A stretch of 64,000 nt of DNA from Conexibacter woesei Iso977N (GCF_000424625.1 NZ_AUKG01000001.1:558001-622000); one strand, 5' to 3'. Counted from the stretch's first letter, positions 24,189 through 34,113 are shown. Numbers and translations: made by a program. The notes: generated by a model not told the origin, from the letters alone.

Positions 24189-25261
24189 CCCCGAAGATCC
24201 GCTCGCGCAAGGACGGCGCCGCCGTCCCGCTCGACGAGTTCGACAAGAGCCTGCTCAACCAGATGCAGGGCAGCTTCCCGATCGTCCCCAAGCCGTACGC
24301 CGAGGTCGCGACGGCGCTGGGCGTCGAGGAGGACGTGGTCCTCAAGCGCGTCGCCGAGCTGGTGCAGCAGCGGATCATCCGGCAGGTCACGCCGATCTAC
24401 GACACCCGCGCGCTCGGCTACCAGTCGATGCTCGTCGCGGCGAAGGTCGACCCGGAGCACCCGTGGCGCCCGGCCAAGATCATCAACGAGCACCCCGGCG
24501 TCTCGCACAACTACCTGCGCAACCACGAGTTCAACATGTGGTTCACGGTCGCCACCGAGCCGGACTCGCCGCTCGGCCTGGAGGGCACGCTGGAGGTCCT
24601 CAAGCAGGAGACCGGCGCCGAGTCCGTGCGCCAGCTGCCGACGCTGAAGCTCTTCAAGATCCGCATGGACCTCGAGATGTCCGGCGACACCGAGGCGCTG
24701 GCGAAGTCCGCCGAGGCCGTCGCGCCGGTCGAGACCGAGCCGCAGCCCTACGACGAGTTCGACAAGGCCGTCATCCGCGCCACGCAGGGCGACCTGCCGA
24801 TCGTCACCGAGCCCTACGCCGAGGCCGCGAAGGAGCTGGGCGTCCCGGTCGACCAGCTGATCGCCCACCTCGAGGGCATGACCGAGCGCGGCCTCCTGCG
24901 CCGCGTCGCCGCGATCCTCTTCCACCGCCGCGCGGGCTTCTCGGCCAACGGCATGGGCGTCTGGAAGGTGCCCGAGGACCGCGTGCTGGAGATCGGGAGC
25001 CGCATGGCGGCGTTCCGCGGGATCTCCCACTGCTACGAGCGCCCGACCTACGGCGACTGGCCCTACCAGCTGTTCACGATGGCCCACGGGCGCTCCAAGG
25101 AGGAGTGCGACGCGATCCTCGACGCGGTCGAGGCCGACGCCGGCTGCATCGAGCAGCGCGCGACGCTGTACTCCTCGACCGAGTTCAAGAAGGTCCGCCT
25201 CCTGTACTTCACCGAGGCCTTCAAGAACTGGGAACGCGACCACGCCGGGGTCGGCGCGTAG
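24176..25261 (+). CDS. Fused AhbA-AhbB-type siroheme decarboxylase (Lrp/AsnC-like fold)
   Basis: AhbA and AhbB together decarboxylate siroheme to 12,18-didecarboxysiroheme in the alternative heme (and heme d1) route. This 361-residue protein has two related halves. Half one starts LDEFDKSLLNQMQGSFPIVP at about 19 and carries NHEFNMWFTVATE; half two starts YDEFDKAVIRATQGDLPIVT near 195 and carries the AhbB-type TYGDWPYQLFTMAHGRSKEE. Each half is a winged helix plus an AsnC-like ligand domain. Sitting between hemB and hemL strongly supports a tetrapyrrole role rather than Lrp-type regulation. A naive annotation would call it an AsnC regulator. Confidence 0.85.
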   Translation: MAAVTPKIRSRKDGAAVPLDEFDKSLLNQMQGSFPIVPKPYAEVATALGVEEDVVLKRVAELVQQRIIRQVTPIYDTRALGYQSMLVAAKVDPEHPWRPAKIINEHPGVSHNYLRNHEFNMWFTVATEPDSPLGLEGTLEVLKQETGAESVRQLPTLKLFKIRMDLEMSGDTEALAKSAEAVAPVETEPQPYDEFDKAVIRATQGDLPIVTEPYAEAAKELGVPVDQLIAHLEGMTERGLLRRVAAILFHRRAGFSANGMGVWKVPEDRVLEIGSRMAAFRGISHCYERPTYGDWPYQLFTMAHGRSKEECDAILDAVEADAGCIEQRATLYSSTEFKKVRLLYFTEAFKNWERDHAGVGA

Positions 25262-25268
25262 TCCCCAC

Positions 25269-26554
<1,286 letters not shown>

Positions 26555-26558
<4 letters not shown>

Positions 26559-27082
26559 CGCTCGCCAAGCTGCGCGCGCTTGTCGCGCAGGACGGCGGGC
26601 TGCTCGCCGCCGCGCTGCGCCCCGGGGCCGGCGGCGCGACGCCCTACGCGGACGCGATCGCGCCCGCTCCGCGTGCGATCGGTCACACGGCCGACCTGCC
26701 GCTGGTCATCGAAGCGGTACGTGAGGGCTATCTCCTGCACTACGGCGCGCCGCGCCTCCTGTCCCGCGAGGACGACGACCTCGCGCTGCTGGCCGGCGAT
26801 CGCCTCTACGCGTTGGGCCTCGAGCGCCTCGCCGCGGCCGGCGACCTCGCCGCCGTGTCGGCCCTCTCGGACCTCATCGCGCTCTCCGCCCAGGCGCAGG
26901 CCGCCGGCGACGAGGCGCTCGCCGACGCGGTCTGGGCGGCAGGTTGCGCGGAGCTCGGGTGGGGTTCGAGCGCGGACCTCGAAGCCGCCAAAGATGCCGC
27001 GCGTGCAGGCGAAATCGATGCCCCGGAGCGCCTACGAGCAGCAGCGCGCCACGTCGCCGGAGACCTGGCGCTCACCCGCTGA
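26555..27082 (+). CDS. Hypothetical protein, Ala/Leu-rich, after hemL
   Basis: A 175-residue protein from TTG 26555, which overlaps the hemL stop. No family is recognised. It is mostly helical: LVIEAVREGYLLHYGAPRLL, then DDDLALLAGDRLYALGLERL, then helices rich in Ala. There is no signal peptide or membrane helix. Coding is supported by frame continuity, codon bias and close packing with hemL. Its position between heme genes and the bc complex suggests a haem- or respiration-linked accessory role (inference only). Confidence 0.65.
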
Positions 27083-27189
27083 GCTGACAGTCGCGTGGGG
27101 GCACGCGGCCCGTACGATCTTCGAGCGATAGATTTCCGGGGCCGGACGTCGTCCAAAAGGATCGCGCGTCTCTCGGACAGGAACCAACC

Positions 27190-27876
27190 GTGCCCAAGAA
27201 GCAAGCCAAAAGCAAGTACACCGCCGACCGGGGCATCCCGGGAGCGTTCGAAGGCGAGACGGTCACCCGCCGCCGCTTCATGGTCGGGACGGCCCATGCG
27301 ACCGGCGCGATCGCCACCTCGGCGATCCTGCTGCCGGCCCTGGGCTTCGCCCTCGGCCCGCTCTTCGAGAACCACAAGGTGCGCTGGCAGCCCGTCGGGA
27401 CGCCCGACGAGTTCCCGGACGACACCTACGTGCCGAAGGTCATCACCTACGCCGACGGCATCGGCGAGGCCGGCAAGACCACCGTCTACGTCCGCAAGCG
27501 CAACCCGCAGCTGGACACCGACAGGCTGCCCAAGGGCTTCGAGAGCGAGCAGTACGTCGCGATCTCGACGCGCTGCATGCACCTCGGCTGCCCGGTCCGC
27601 TACACGGAGGCCGCGCAGCGCTTCATCTGCCCGTGCCACGGTGGCGTCTACGACTTCCAGGGCAAGGTCGACGGCGGCCCGCCGGTCCGCCCGCTCGATC
27701 GCTTCTACAACCGGGTCAGGAACGGGCAGGTCGAGATCGGCCCGCGCTACTCGGTCAACCGCGAGCTCAAGCGGTTCTCGCCCCGTAACCCGGGTGAGCC
27801 GCTCGACGGCATCGGCGGGATCTTGTACCCGTCGCGCCCGACGATCCGCAGGCTCGACTCGCTCCCCCAGGACTAA
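27190..27876 (+). CDS. qcrA: Menaquinol:cytochrome c reductase Rieske iron-sulfur subunit
   Basis: The 2Fe-2S subunit of the bc complex, 228 residues. After a basic start the twin-arginine-like RRRFMVG precedes a membrane helix (GAIATSAILLPALGFALG). Cluster ligands are in STRCMHLGCPVRY and FICPCHGGVYDFQG. GTG 27190 has AGGA upstream. It is the first gene of qcrA-qcrB-qcrC. The Tat-type signal fits with the tatA/tatC genes about 4 kb downstream. Confidence 0.95.
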   Translation: MPKKQAKSKYTADRGIPGAFEGETVTRRRFMVGTAHATGAIATSAILLPALGFALGPLFENHKVRWQPVGTPDEFPDDTYVPKVITYADGIGEAGKTTVYVRKRNPQLDTDRLPKGFESEQYVAISTRCMHLGCPVRYTEAAQRFICPCHGGVYDFQGKVDGGPPVRPLDRFYNRVRNGQVEIGPRYSVNRELKRFSPRNPGEPLDGIGGILYPSRPTIRRLDSLPQD

Positions 27877-27882
27877 GCACTG

Positions 27883-28686
27883 ATGCCGAAGCTCAAGTTC
27901 CCCGCACCGCCTGTGCCGCCCGGCCTCAAGCCGGCGCCGCCGCGTCCCGGCAAGCCCAAGCAGGGCCCGCTGGACAAGGCGGCCGAGGCGGGCATCTACA
28001 CCGTCGACTGGATCGACGAGCGCACCTCGATGTCCGGTGGCCTGCGGTGGCTGATGTTCCGCAAGGTCCCCAAGGGCACCAACTGGTTCTACACGCTGGG
28101 CTCGGCGACGATGTTCGCCTTCCTGAGCCAGGCGATCACCGGCGTCTTCTTGGCGATGTACTACCGGCCCGACGCGGCCGGCGGAGCGTACGAGTCCGTG
28201 CGCCACATCAACGACGACGTCTTCCTCGGCGAGTTCGTGCACGGGATGCACAAGTGGGGCTCGTCGGTGATGGTCATCCTGATCTTCCTGCACATGGCCC
28301 GGGTGTTCTTCTTCGGCGCCTACAAGTACCCGCGTGAGCTGACGTGGGTGATCGGCGTGGCGCTGCTGATCCTGACGTTCGTCATGGCGCTCACCGGCTA
28401 CCTGCTGCCGTTCGACCAGCGCTCGTTCTGGGCGACGATCGTGGCCAACAACATCACGGCGTCCGGTCCGCTGGTGGGTCCGTACCTCGGCGACTTCCTC
28501 AACGGCGGCGCCGACTTCAACGCCACCACGCTGTCCCGGTTCTACGCCATCCACATGATGTTGGTGCCGGGCATCATCGGCGCCCTGATCGGCGCCCACA
28601 TCTACCTCGTCACGAAGCTGGGCACGACCGCGCCGCCGTGGCAGAAGGTCAAGGTCCCCGAAGAACTGATCGAGGAGCAGGCGTGA
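27883..28686 (+). CDS. qcrB: Menaquinol:cytochrome c reductase cytochrome b subunit (b6-type, N-terminal half)
   Basis: A haem-b membrane subunit of 267 residues, corresponding to the four N-terminal helices of cytochrome b. Haem-ligand histidines are in FVHGMHKWGSSVMVILIFLH (13 residues between ligands) and AIHMMLVPGIIGALIGAH (14 residues between, as in b6). A 45-residue Pro-rich N-terminal segment precedes it. The C-terminal helices are supplied by the next gene, whose GTG overlaps this stop. Confidence 0.95.
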   Translation: MPKLKFPAPPVPPGLKPAPPRPGKPKQGPLDKAAEAGIYTVDWIDERTSMSGGLRWLMFRKVPKGTNWFYTLGSATMFAFLSQAITGVFLAMYYRPDAAGGAYESVRHINDDVFLGEFVHGMHKWGSSVMVILIFLHMARVFFFGAYKYPRELTWVIGVALLILTFVMALTGYLLPFDQRSFWATIVANNITASGPLVGPYLGDFLNGGADFNATTLSRFYAIHMMLVPGIIGALIGAHIYLVTKLGTTAPPWQKVKVPEELIEEQA

Positions 28687-29426
28687 ACCGCCGCGAGAAG
28701 GAGCAGTACCTCCGCGAATACGCGATCCTGAAGTCGCAGGGGAAGCCGTTCTTCCCCTACGCGGTCGCCAAGGACGGGGGCATGGCGTGCATCGTCCTGC
28801 TCGTCATCATCCTGATGTCGATCTTCCTCGGCGCCGAGCTCGGCCCGAAGGCGGACCCGACGACGACGACGTACACCCCGCGCCCGGAGTGGTACTTCTT
28901 CTTCCTCTTCGAGCTGCTGCGCGTGGTCAAGCCGCCGGAGTTCGTCGCGCTGGCGACGATCGGCATCCCGACCATCTGCATGATCCTGCTGTTCCTGCTG
29001 CCGTTCTACGACCGCAGCGCGGAGCGCCGCCCGGAGCGCCGCCCCGTCGCGACGCTGACCGCGATCCTGATCATCGGCGCGATGGCCTACCTGACGATGG
29101 AGGGCGCGAAGACCGGCCCGCCGTCGGAGATCGACATGCCGACGCCGGCGTCCGTGAAGGCCGAGGGCCCAGCGGTCGTCAAGCAGTACGAGGCGGGCCG
29201 GCAGGTGATGGCGCAGTCCGGCTGCCTGGCGTGCCACAAGGTCGGCGAGAACGGCAACTCCGGACCTGGCCCCGAGCTGACGAACATCGCGTCGCGGCTG
29301 CCCGCAGCGGGCATCCAGCGCACGCTGATCAACCCGACGGCGCCGATGCCGTCCTTCAAGAGCCTCCAGGAGAAGAAGCCACAGCAGTTCCAGGAGCTCG
29401 TGGCGTTCCTGGGGCGCCTGAAGTAG
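28683..29426 (+). CDS. qcrC: Fused cytochrome b C-terminal domain (subunit IV) with cytochrome c
   Basis: A 247-residue protein from GTG 28683. The N-terminal part is subunit IV-like, with helices ACIVLLVIILMSIFLG and TIGIPTICMILLFLLPFYD and the quinol-site PRPEWYFFFLFELLR. A third helix (TAILIIGAMAYLTM) leads to a C-terminal single-haem cytochrome c domain with SGCLACHK (CxxCH) and a distal Met in APMPSFKSL. This is the QcrC arrangement of Bacillus. Most actinobacteria have instead a di-haem QcrC and an unsplit QcrB. Confidence 0.93.
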   Translation: MNRREKEQYLREYAILKSQGKPFFPYAVAKDGGMACIVLLVIILMSIFLGAELGPKADPTTTTYTPRPEWYFFFLFELLRVVKPPEFVALATIGIPTICMILLFLLPFYDRSAERRPERRPVATLTAILIIGAMAYLTMEGAKTGPPSEIDMPTPASVKAEGPAVVKQYEAGRQVMAQSGCLACHKVGENGNSGPGPELTNIASRLPAAGIQRTLINPTAPMPSFKSLQEKKPQQFQELVAFLGRLK

Positions 29427-29428
29427 CG

Positions 29429-30259
29429 ATGAGCGTTCACGGCAGCGGGAGCACCGCTCCGGCCGCCGATCGCGGCACGCTGCCCGAGCCGGAGGTCCGC
29501 GCGATGTTCGATCGCATCGCGCGGGTCTACGACCTCATCAACTCGGTCATGACGGCCGGGCTGCACCACCAGTGGCGCCGGCGCGCCGCCGACCTCGCCA
29601 ACGTCGGCGCGGGCGACCGCGTCCTCGACGTGGCGACCGGTACCGGCGACCTGGCGATCGAGCTGGCCTCGCGCGTCGGCCCCAGCGGCGAGGTGGTCGG
29701 CTCCGACTTCTCCGAGGAGATGCTGGCGCATGCCCGCAGGAAGGTTGCGCCCTCCGACGGCGCCTCTGGGCGGGCAAACGCGGCGCTCGCCCACAAGAAG
29801 GCGTCGACCATCCGCTTCGAGTGGGGCAACGCGCTCCAGCTGCCCTACGGGGACGGCGAGTTCGCCGCGTCGACCGTCGGCTTCGGGGCGCGCAACTTCT
29901 CCGACCTCGACCGCGGGATCGCCGAGATGGCGCGCGTGGTCAAGCCCGGCGGGCGCGTCGTGATCCTGGAGATCACCACGCCGCAGAAGCCGCCGCTGTC
30001 GACGTTCTTCTCGCTCTGGTTCGACCGGATCGTGCCGCTGATCGGCAGGGTCGCGGGCGACTCGCAGGCCTACGACTACCTGCCCAACTCGGTCAAGCGT
30101 TTCCCGGAGCCGCCGGGCCTGGCGGCGTCGCTGGCGCGCGCGGGCCTGGAGGACATCAGGTGGGTCCTGACCGCGGGCGGGATCATCGCGCTGCACGTCG
30201 GGACCAAGCCGGTGGCGCCGATCGTGACGTCGTCCAACGGCTCCGGGCCGCACGCCTGA
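29429..30259 (+). CDS. menG: Demethylmenaquinone methyltransferase
   Basis: A SAM-dependent C-methyltransferase making menaquinone from demethylmenaquinone, 276 residues. The MenG/UbiE signatures are VRAMFDRIARVYDLINSVMT, VLDVATGTGDLAIELA, VGFGARNFSDLDRGIAEMAR and AYDYLPNSVKRFPEP. An insert (PSDGASGRANAALAHKKAS region) lies between motifs I and II. It begins 2 nt after qcrC and is followed 2 nt later by the polyprenyl synthase, making a quinone-plus-reductase operon. Confidence 0.93.
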   Translation: MSVHGSGSTAPAADRGTLPEPEVRAMFDRIARVYDLINSVMTAGLHHQWRRRAADLANVGAGDRVLDVATGTGDLAIELASRVGPSGEVVGSDFSEEMLAHARRKVAPSDGASGRANAALAHKKASTIRFEWGNALQLPYGDGEFAASTVGFGARNFSDLDRGIAEMARVVKPGGRVVILEITTPQKPPLSTFFSLWFDRIVPLIGRVAGDSQAYDYLPNSVKRFPEPPGLAASLARAGLEDIRWVLTAGGIIALHVGTKPVAPIVTSSNGSGPHA

Positions 30260-30261
30260 AG

Positions 30262-31245
30262 ATGACCGAGGACGCGGCGGGGTCGGTCACGGCGATCGTC
30301 CACGCCGGCGGGACGCATGTCCTCCCGCTGCTGGGCCGGGTCGAGGACCTGCTGCGCGAGGTCGCGGCCAGCCACGGCCCGGTGCTCGCCGAGCACGCGG
30401 GCTCGACGATCAGCGCGGGCGGCAAGCGGCTGCGGCCGCTGCTGGTGATCCTGGCCAGCGCCGGGGGCGACGGCGACGGGCTGGTGCGCGCGGCCGCGGC
30501 GGTCGAGCTGGTGCACTCCGCGACGCTCGTCCACGACGACGTCCTGGACCTCGCGCCGCTGCGGCGCGGGCGCCCGACGGTCTTCGCCGTGGCGGGGCGC
30601 GCGGCGGCGACCCAGACCGGCGACCTCCTGTTCGCGCGCGCGTTCTCGCTGCTGGCGCGCAACGACGACCCCGAGCAGGTCCGGGCGCTGAGCGATGCGG
30701 GCAGCGCGCTGGCGCGCGGCGAGCTGCTGCAGCGCGCCGACGCGTGGGACGCGACGATCCCGCTGGCGCGCTACCTGCGCCGCTGCGAGCTGAAGACCGC
30801 GCGGCTGTTCGAGGCCGCGTGCATCATGGGCGCGCTCGAGGGCGGCGCTGGGGTCGACGGCGCCGAGGCGCTGCGCGAGTTCGGGCGCCGGATCGGCCTG
30901 GCGTTCCAGATCCTGGACGACGTCCTCGACGTCGAGGGTCCCGCCGAGCGGACCGGCAAGCACCGCGGGACCGACCTGCTCGACGGCACCGTGACGCTGC
31001 CGTTCATCCTCGCGCGCGAGCGCGATCCCGAGCTGGGCGCGGTCGACCCGCGCGCGATCGTCACGCCCGCGCAGGCCGAGGAGGTCTGCGACCGGATCGC
31101 GGCCACGGGTGCGCTGGTGGAGGCACGCGCGATCGCGCTGGAGCACGTCGCGGCGGCCAAGGCCGTGATCCCGGCGGCGCTGCCGGAGCGCGAGCGGGCG
31201 GCGCTGCTGCTCGTCGCCGACAACGTGGTCGCGCGCTACTCCTGA
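30262..31245 (+). CDS. Polyprenyl diphosphate synthase (trans-isoprenyl type)
   Basis: Makes long-chain prenyl diphosphate, here probably the menaquinone side chain. The protein is 327 residues. The first aspartate-rich motif is LVHDDVLDLAPLRRGRPTV, the second is AFQILDDVLDVEG. GGKRLRPLLVILAS is the substrate-binding Lys/Arg segment and GTDLLDGTVTLPFILA is also family-typical. Placement after menG supports a HepT/IspB-type role. It ends before a strong hairpin. Confidence 0.93.
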   Translation: MTEDAAGSVTAIVHAGGTHVLPLLGRVEDLLREVAASHGPVLAEHAGSTISAGGKRLRPLLVILASAGGDGDGLVRAAAAVELVHSATLVHDDVLDLAPLRRGRPTVFAVAGRAAATQTGDLLFARAFSLLARNDDPEQVRALSDAGSALARGELLQRADAWDATIPLARYLRRCELKTARLFEAACIMGALEGGAGVDGAEALREFGRRIGLAFQILDDVLDVEGPAERTGKHRGTDLLDGTVTLPFILARERDPELGAVDPRAIVTPAQAEEVCDRIAATGALVEARAIALEHVAAAKAVIPAALPERERAALLLVADNVVARYS

Positions 31246-31257
31246 GTCGTTAAGCGC

Positions 31258-31285
31258 GACGGGCCGCCTTTCCAGGCGGCCCGTC
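31258..31285. terminator. Bidirectional terminator hairpin
   Basis: Eleven-bp perfect stem GACGGGCCGCC/GGCGGCCCGTC with a TTTCCA loop between the converging prenyl synthase and zinc-ribbon genes. There is no strong T run. Confidence 0.75.
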
Positions 31286-31328
31286 GACTGATGGTCACGG
31301 AGAGGTGTGACGCAGGGGGTGGAGAGCC

Positions 31329-31781
31329 CTAGAAGTCCTCGGGGACGATGTGGTCCTCGTCGAGCGCGGTGGTGAAGCGCTCGATCTCGTCCTCCATGTT
31401 GGCGTGGGCCAGGCGCTTGAGGTCGCGGACCAGGGCCTCGGTGCCGCGGTCCAGCTCCTCGTCGAAGCGCTCGACGAGCTCCTGCTCGAAGATGCCGGTG
31501 CCGGTCCACTCGCAGTTCGGGCAGCGCAGCGTGACCTCCCAGTGGATCGCGCCGGCCTCCTCCCACTCCGTCGGGTAGACGAGGTTGGAGGCGCAGGAGC
31601 CGCACATGTGCAGGTCCTGGATCTGGTCGTCGTGCGCCGGGATGGCGGCCGCGGCGGCCGGGGCCGGTGCGGCGAGGGGGGCCGCACCGGCGGCCTGGTC
31701 CTCGAAGTAGACGACCTCGATGGTCTTGCCCGAGGGCAGGACGACGCGGCGGACGTAGTGGCGGGGGTCGTGGAGGCTCAT
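31329..31781 (-). CDS. Zinc-ribbon-like protein of unknown function
   Basis: 150 residues. The N-terminal strand region HYVRRVVLPSGKTIEVVYFE is followed by an Ala/Pro linker, then two Cys pairs, HMCGSCASNLVYP and LRCPNCEWTGTG, separated by about 27 residues, fitting one zinc ribbon. A C-terminal acidic helical part follows (ELVERFDEELDRGTEALV), ending HIVPEDF. No named family is recognised. It is monocistronic and divergent from tatA across a 178-nt gap. Confidence 0.75.
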   Translation of the reverse strand: MSLHDPRHYVRRVVLPSGKTIEVVYFEDQAAGAAPLAAPAPAAAAAIPAHDDQIQDLHMCGSCASNLVYPTEWEEAGAIHWEVTLRCPNCEWTGTGIFEQELVERFDEELDRGTEALVRDLKRLAHANMEDEIERFTTALDEDHIVPEDF

Positions 31782-31959
31782 CGGCGTGTTCTCGAAGCTC
31801 GTGGGCTGCGCTGCTGACAGTCACCGTGATCGGTCCTGGCCGCGGGGAACTTGAACCTCCGCTCGCACATTCGTCCGCACACGGATATCGGCGGAAGATG
31901 AACCGATTCGGGGCCTGTCGCGTTACCCTTCTGAGACCCCCCACGGAGGCTGTGAACTC

Positions 31960-32220
31960 ATGCCGCTCGGCGTGCCAGAACTGATCATCATCCTTGTCAT
32001 CGTGCTGCTTGTCCTCGGGCCGAAGCGCCTGCCCTCGCTGGGCCGTCAGCTCGGCGGCGGGATGCGCGAGTTCAAGGACGGGATCCAGGGGAGGAAGGGC
32101 GACGACGACGAGGTCGACGAGGCCCCGGAGCGCGCTGCGCTGACCAAGGCCGCCGCGCGCGACGACGAGCTGACCAGGGCCGCCGCTCGCGACGACGAAC
32201 GCACCACGACCGGCGGGTAG
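31960..32220 (+). CDS. tatA: Sec-independent translocase subunit TatA/TatB-like
   Basis: An 86-residue Tat pore component. MPLGVPELIIILVIVLLVLG is the short N-terminal membrane helix, followed by the hinge PKRLPSLGRQLGGGMREFKD, an amphipathic helix. The C-terminus is charged and contains an imperfect internal repeat (KAAARDDELT/RAAARDDERT). tatC begins 3 nt after the stop. Confidence 0.94.
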   Translation: MPLGVPELIIILVIVLLVLGPKRLPSLGRQLGGGMREFKDGIQGRKGDDDEVDEAPERAALTKAAARDDELTRAAARDDERTTTGG

Positions 32221-32223
32221 CCG

Positions 32224-33348
32224 TTGCCCGCCATCCGGCCCGTCGCACACGAGGAGCGGCTGAGCCTCGTCGAGCATCTCGACGAGCTGCGCACCCGGAT
32301 CATCCTGTGCATCGTCGCCTTCATCGTGACGTTCTCGGTCTGCTACTGGCAGAACGACCGCGTTCTCGACCTCATCAACAAGCCGCTGGACCACGCCCAC
32401 CGCGTGGACTGCAAGAAGCCGCACAAGGCCGACGACTCGCTCGAGCGGTCGGGCTGCTTCGACGCCGCGGTCGGCGCGTATCTGAAGACGGCGGTGCCGT
32501 CGCTGACCGGCGCGGCCCAGACCTTGAACGGGATCGCGTCCGGCAGGGGCGTGTCGCCCGCCGCGCGGACCCAGGCCGTGACGGCCGCCAAGCAGCTGCA
32601 GGCCAGCGCCGTGGCGGCGCAGAAGGCCGCGATCCTGACGCCGAAGGCGTCGTCGGGGCGCCAGCCGGTGACGCTCGGCGTGACCGAGCCGTTCCTGACG
32701 ACGATCACGGTCAGCGCCTACGCGGCGCTGCTGCTGGCACTGCCGTTCATCCTGTTCCAGCTCTACGCGTTCGTCCTGCCCGCGTTCAGCCGCGAGGAGA
32801 AACGTGTTGCGCTGCCGTTGATGACGCTGGTGCCGTTCCTGTTCATCGCGGGCGTGCTGTTCGGCTACTTCCTCGCGCTCCCGCGGGCCGTCTCGTTCCT
32901 GCAGAACTACAACGACGGCGCGTTCGACATCCTCGTCCAGGCCAAGGACTACTACCGCTTCTGCACCATCTTGCTGGCGGCGATGGGCGTGCTGTTCCAG
33001 ATCCCGGTCGGGATCATCGCGATCGTGCGGCTGCGGATCCTCACGGTCAAGCAGCTGCGGGCCTACCGCGGCTACACGCTGATCCTGTTCGCGGTCATCG
33101 CAGCGGTCGTGACGCCGACGCCGGACCCGATCACGATGTTGATCGCGATGGCGCCGCTCGTGGTGCTGTACGAGCTGTCGCTGATCCTCGGCAGGTTCTT
33201 CGAGCCGAGGGGCGAGCCGCGCTGGGGCGACTTCCTCGCGGGCTTCCGCGAAGACGACGATGACGACGCCGAACATGAAGACGATGTTGACGAACCGGCA
33301 TACGCCGGGGACGTTGAGTCGCGCGAACGCCCGAACGATCTAGACTGA
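32224..33348 (+). CDS. tatC: Sec-independent translocase TatC with enlarged first periplasmic loop
   Basis: Receptor for twin-arginine signal peptides. The protein is 374 residues from TTG 32224, against about 250 for a standard TatC. The N-terminal EERLSLVEHLDELRTRI is the conserved signal-binding segment. TM1 is followed by a loop of about 100 residues before the conserved GVTEPFLTTITVSAYAALLL; the usual first periplasmic loop is roughly a third of this. The insert has two cysteines (DCKK...ERSGCFD), which could form a disulfide. The remaining helices are normal, with PTPDPITMLIAMAPLVVLYE. The C-terminus is strongly acidic. Confidence 0.92.
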   Translation: MPAIRPVAHEERLSLVEHLDELRTRIILCIVAFIVTFSVCYWQNDRVLDLINKPLDHAHRVDCKKPHKADDSLERSGCFDAAVGAYLKTAVPSLTGAAQTLNGIASGRGVSPAARTQAVTAAKQLQASAVAAQKAAILTPKASSGRQPVTLGVTEPFLTTITVSAYAALLLALPFILFQLYAFVLPAFSREEKRVALPLMTLVPFLFIAGVLFGYFLALPRAVSFLQNYNDGAFDILVQAKDYYRFCTILLAAMGVLFQIPVGIIAIVRLRILTVKQLRAYRGYTLILFAVIAAVVTPTPDPITMLIAMAPLVVLYELSLILGRFFEPRGEPRWGDFLAGFREDDDDDAEHEDDVDEPAYAGDVESRERPNDLD

Positions 33349-33353
33349 CGCGC

Positions 33354-34055
33354 ATGCTGTTCGACCTCCGCGGACGCGGACGCCGGCGTGCCGTCCAAGT
33401 GATCTACGTGGGACTGGCCCTTCTCATCGGGGGCGGTCTCGTGCTGTTCGGCGTGGGCGCCGGAACCGGTGGCGGTGGGTTGCTCGACGCGTTCAAGAAC
33501 GACAGCGGCTCCACGAGCACCGACAAGGTGTTCAAGCAGCGTGTCGAGAAGGCCGAGAAGGCGGTCCAGCTGAGGCCGACCGACGCCGCCGCGTGGTCGA
33601 ACCTGACGCGCGTCCGGTTCCAGCAGGCCGGGTCGGGGTCGGGGTACGACCAGAACGCCCAGGCGTTCACCGACAAGGGCAAGGACGACCTGCTCAAGAC
33701 CGAGCAGACGTACAACAAGTACCTGACGCTCACGAGGAAGCCGGACCCGAACCTCGCGGTCCTGATGGTCCAGGCCTACGGGCAGACCGGGCTCAACGAG
33801 CCCGACAAGGCGATCTCCGCGTTCGAGGTCTACCTCGCCGCGCAGAAGCCGACAGCGGCGCTCTACACGCAGTACGCGTCCTTCGCCTACCAGGCGGGCG
33901 ACACCCGCAAAGCGGAGCTGGCGAGCAAGAAGGCCCTGTCCCTCGCCGGCAAGGACGACAAGGAGCAGATCAAGGCCGAGCTCCAAGCCGCCCGCGCCCA
34001 AGCCGCCCTCCAAGCCTCCTCCACAACGCCTTCATCGACGTCGCCCACCGGCTGA
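33354..34055 (+). CDS. Membrane-anchored TPR-like protein
   Basis: 233 residues: a basic start RGRGRRRAVQ, a membrane helix VIYVGLALLIGGGLVLFGVG, a Gly-rich linker, then helical repeats compatible with TPRs (VEKAEKAVQLRPTDAAAWSN, then the AISAFEVYLAAQKPTAALYT region). A Ser/Thr/Pro tail ends the protein. It begins 5 nt after tatC, so is probably co-transcribed. It may scaffold or tether an extracytoplasmic complex (inference). Confidence 0.8.
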   Translation: MLFDLRGRGRRRAVQVIYVGLALLIGGGLVLFGVGAGTGGGGLLDAFKNDSGSTSTDKVFKQRVEKAEKAVQLRPTDAAAWSNLTRVRFQQAGSGSGYDQNAQAFTDKGKDDLLKTEQTYNKYLTLTRKPDPNLAVLMVQAYGQTGLNEPDKAISAFEVYLAAQKPTAALYTQYASFAYQAGDTRKAELASKKALSLAGKDDKEQIKAELQAARAQAALQASSTTPSSTSPTG

Positions 34056-34113
34056 GCGAGCCGCTCCGCGAGGCATCGCCGGGAGCTCCCCTCCCGCTAT
34101 CCTGTCTCGCCCG

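Noticed and set aside
22115-25261. A 1048-residue plus-strand protein ending in the AhbA-AhbB sequence
   Set aside because: The first two thirds are Arg/Pro-rich shadow sequence of the propeller and hemB genes.
24176-25261. Lrp/AsnC-family transcriptional regulator
   Set aside because: Two AhbA/AhbB-like halves and placement inside the hemB-hemL operon favour siroheme decarboxylase.
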